A DNA stretch of 6,559 nucleotides, from NCBI GenBank assembly GCA_028695865.1, contig JAQVID010000183.1:1-6559 (forward strand), in the 5' to 3' direction. Source of the stretch: Thermoguttaceae bacterium (GTDB lineage: Bacteria; Planctomycetota; Planctomycetia; Pirellulales; Thermoguttaceae). Each line of letters opens with the position of its first letter. Within the stretch, counting starts at the first letter, position 1. The notes under the pieces are model-generated. The model did not search any database. It saw nothing but the letters and a program-made list of their open reading frames with translations, and was not told the origin of the DNA. This document shows positions 6,214 to 6,559 of this stretch, one piece after another. The translations under genes were made by a program, and so were the position numbers.

Positions 6214-6257
6214 AGCATTATCATAACGCGTATTCCAACGGGCGGTCCCTGCTTTTT
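6185..6257 (+). terminator. Terminator-like 3' stem and T-run of RNA copy 2
   Basis: An 11-bp GC-rich stem with one bulged A closes a branched loop of about 42 bases and is followed by TGCTTTTT. The stem is strong, but the long loop and the short, interrupted T-run make efficiency uncertain. Confidence 0.4.
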
Positions 6258-6344
6258 CATTGAAGTTCTGTTCGCCCCTTTAAGCGGCATCTTACAACCT
6301 TTGCCCTCTCACACTTTCCATACGGACGGAACCTCTTTTTTCTT

Positions 6345-6373
6345 TTGAAAAACTTCTCTTTCTTTGGTAAATT
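6345..6373 (+). promoter_or_regulatory. Candidate promoter of the recombinase gene
   Basis: TTGAAA (6345-6350), a 17-base spacer and TAAATT (6368-6373) match consensus in five and four of six positions. A start near 6380 would leave a leader of about 100 bases. Confidence 0.3.
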
Positions 6374-6424
6374 TCCCGGCAGTCCCCTTGATTATATTCG
6401 GATTTCACGGCTCACTGTTCCTGC

Positions 6425-6437
6425 ATGGAATTTCCAT
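6425..6437. promoter_or_regulatory. Short inverted repeat, possible operator
   Basis: ATGGAA-T-TTCCAT is a perfect 13-base palindrome with a single central base, lying about 40 bases before the recombinase ribosome site and downstream of the candidate promoter. It could bind a dimeric repressor; no regulator is encoded in view, and a palindrome this short can arise by chance. Confidence 0.25.
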
Positions 6438-6467
6438 CTCCGTTCAAAAATTCCAGACGACAATAGG

Positions 6468-6474
6468 AAGGAGG
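6468..6474 (+). promoter_or_regulatory. Strong Shine-Dalgarno of the recombinase gene
   Basis: AAGGAGG ends four bases before ATG 6479. It is near-perfect and marks this ATG as a true start although only 27 codons follow in the window. Confidence 0.75.
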
Positions 6475-6478
6475 AATC

Positions 6479-6559
6479 ATGGCAACAATTTTAACTCGGC
6501 AGGGGAAACTCGGAACTTCCTTTGTCATTCATTATTATGGCAATGACCGGAAGAGTCGA
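6479..6559 (+). CDS. Probable tyrosine-recombinase / phage-type integrase, N-terminus only (partial)
   Basis: The visible 27 residues begin MATILTRQGKLGTSF and continue with VIHYYGNDRKSR to the edge of the window. A short MA(T/S)I.TR.GK..V.. strand pair followed by Y.G..RKS resembles the N-terminal three-stranded DNA-binding (arm-type) domain of phage-like tyrosine recombinases, in which this element reads the attachment-site arms. None of the catalytic Arg-His-Arg-Tyr residues are in view, so the assignment rests on style alone. It has its own leader and possible promoter and is separated from nrdG by about 814 bases, so it is probably a separate transcription unit. If correct, it marks the edge of an integrated element. 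Confidence 0.5.
   Translation, partial: MATILTRQGKLGTSFVIHYYGNDRKSR

Larger units (their letters stand above)
6071..6257 (+). ncRNA. Unidentified structured RNA, copy 2
   Basis: This diverged relative of copy 1 has the same hairpin order. A GAAA-capped hairpin opens it (6071-6088). GTTGCAT/ATGCAAT (6096-6102 with 6129-6135) encloses CAACGGT/ACCGTTG (6105-6111 with 6120-6126). CCGTTG/CAACGG (6141-6146 with 6172-6177) encloses GTCGCT/AGCGAC with a TTATTT loop and an unpaired CGTCAAA. The terminal stem GGG-A-ACCGCCCG with CGGGCGGT-CCC (6185-6196 with 6239-6249, one bulged A) contains CCC-GAAA-GGG (6198-6207). TTTTT follows at 6253-6257. The terminal stem shares no sequence with that of copy 1 yet pairs fully, which is compensatory change and argues for a selected RNA (or single-strand DNA) fold. 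The exact 5' end is unknown. Confidence 0.62.
6263..6478 (+). other. Leader region before the recombinase, no gene seen
   Basis: No convincing reading frame is present: the frames that cross it overlap RNA copy 2 or the recombinase start and show no family resemblance or usable ribosome site. It holds a pyrimidine-rich tract around 6332-6365, a candidate promoter and a short inverted repeat. An attachment site for the recombinase could lie here, but nothing identifies one. Confidence 0.6.

Noticed and set aside
6039..6348. Two overlapping plus-strand open frames (74 and 83 codons) across RNA copy 2 and its downstream region
   Set aside because: They run through the hairpins, lack ribosome sites, and their translations show no family resemblance. 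The compensatory stem changes between copies argue for structure rather than coding.
6364..6546. 60-codon open frame ending inside the recombinase gene
   Set aside because: It overlaps the recombinase start in another frame, and the AAGGAGG site serves ATG 6479, not this frame.

Overview
The window reads as one tightly packed, plus-strand gene cluster of an anaerobically growing bacterium, or of a phage or integrated element carried by one. The anaerobic lifestyle is inferred from a complete class III (oxygen-sensitive) ribonucleotide reductase with its activase. The base composition is intermediate. The Cys-rich 112-residue protein and the N-terminal style of the downstream recombinase remind me of planctomycete genomes, but this is only an impression.

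Region 1 (1-1474) holds three unrecognised or partly recognised proteins: the last 23 codons of an upstream gene, a 112-aa Cys-rich small protein, and a roughly 349-aa beta-rich protein with a Cys-containing C-terminal module. Neighbouring genes touch or overlap at most junctions (ATGA-type junctions at 69-72 and 1471-1474, an overlap at 2001-2004, and a near-zero gap at 401-425), which is the packing of a phage or phage-like operon.

Region 2 (1474-5664) is a deoxynucleotide cassette. It contains dcd (dCTP deaminase family), nrdD (anaerobic ribonucleoside-triphosphate reductase) and nrdG (radical-SAM activase). NrdG would install the glycyl radical in NrdD, NrdD would turn NTPs into dNTPs, and Dcd would divert dCTP to dUTP on the way to thymidylate. 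nrdD is interrupted in frame by a 358-residue intein with a LAGLIDADG endonuclease domain. The intein sits immediately before the Cys that should carry the catalytic thiyl radical, so the reductase must splice to be active. nrdG starts 116 nt inside nrdD, out of frame, so the glycyl-radical end of NrdD is encoded on the same DNA as the N-terminus of NrdG.

Region 3 (5665-6478) is about 814 nt without a convincing gene. It contains two diverged copies (about 5740-5925 and 6071-6257) of what looks like a structured RNA. The two share conserved blocks and the same order of hairpins, including a GAAA-capped hairpin nested in a terminal stem. That terminal stem has entirely different sequence in the two copies but still pairs, and each is followed by a T-run. 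I do not recognise the family; this pair is the strongest candidate here for something undescribed.

Region 4 (6479 to the end) is the start of a gene behind a near-perfect Shine-Dalgarno. Its first 27 residues resemble the N-terminus of tyrosine-recombinase (phage-type) integrases. Together with the packed overlapping genes and the intein this suggests a mobile or prophage-related context, but only the N-terminus is visible.
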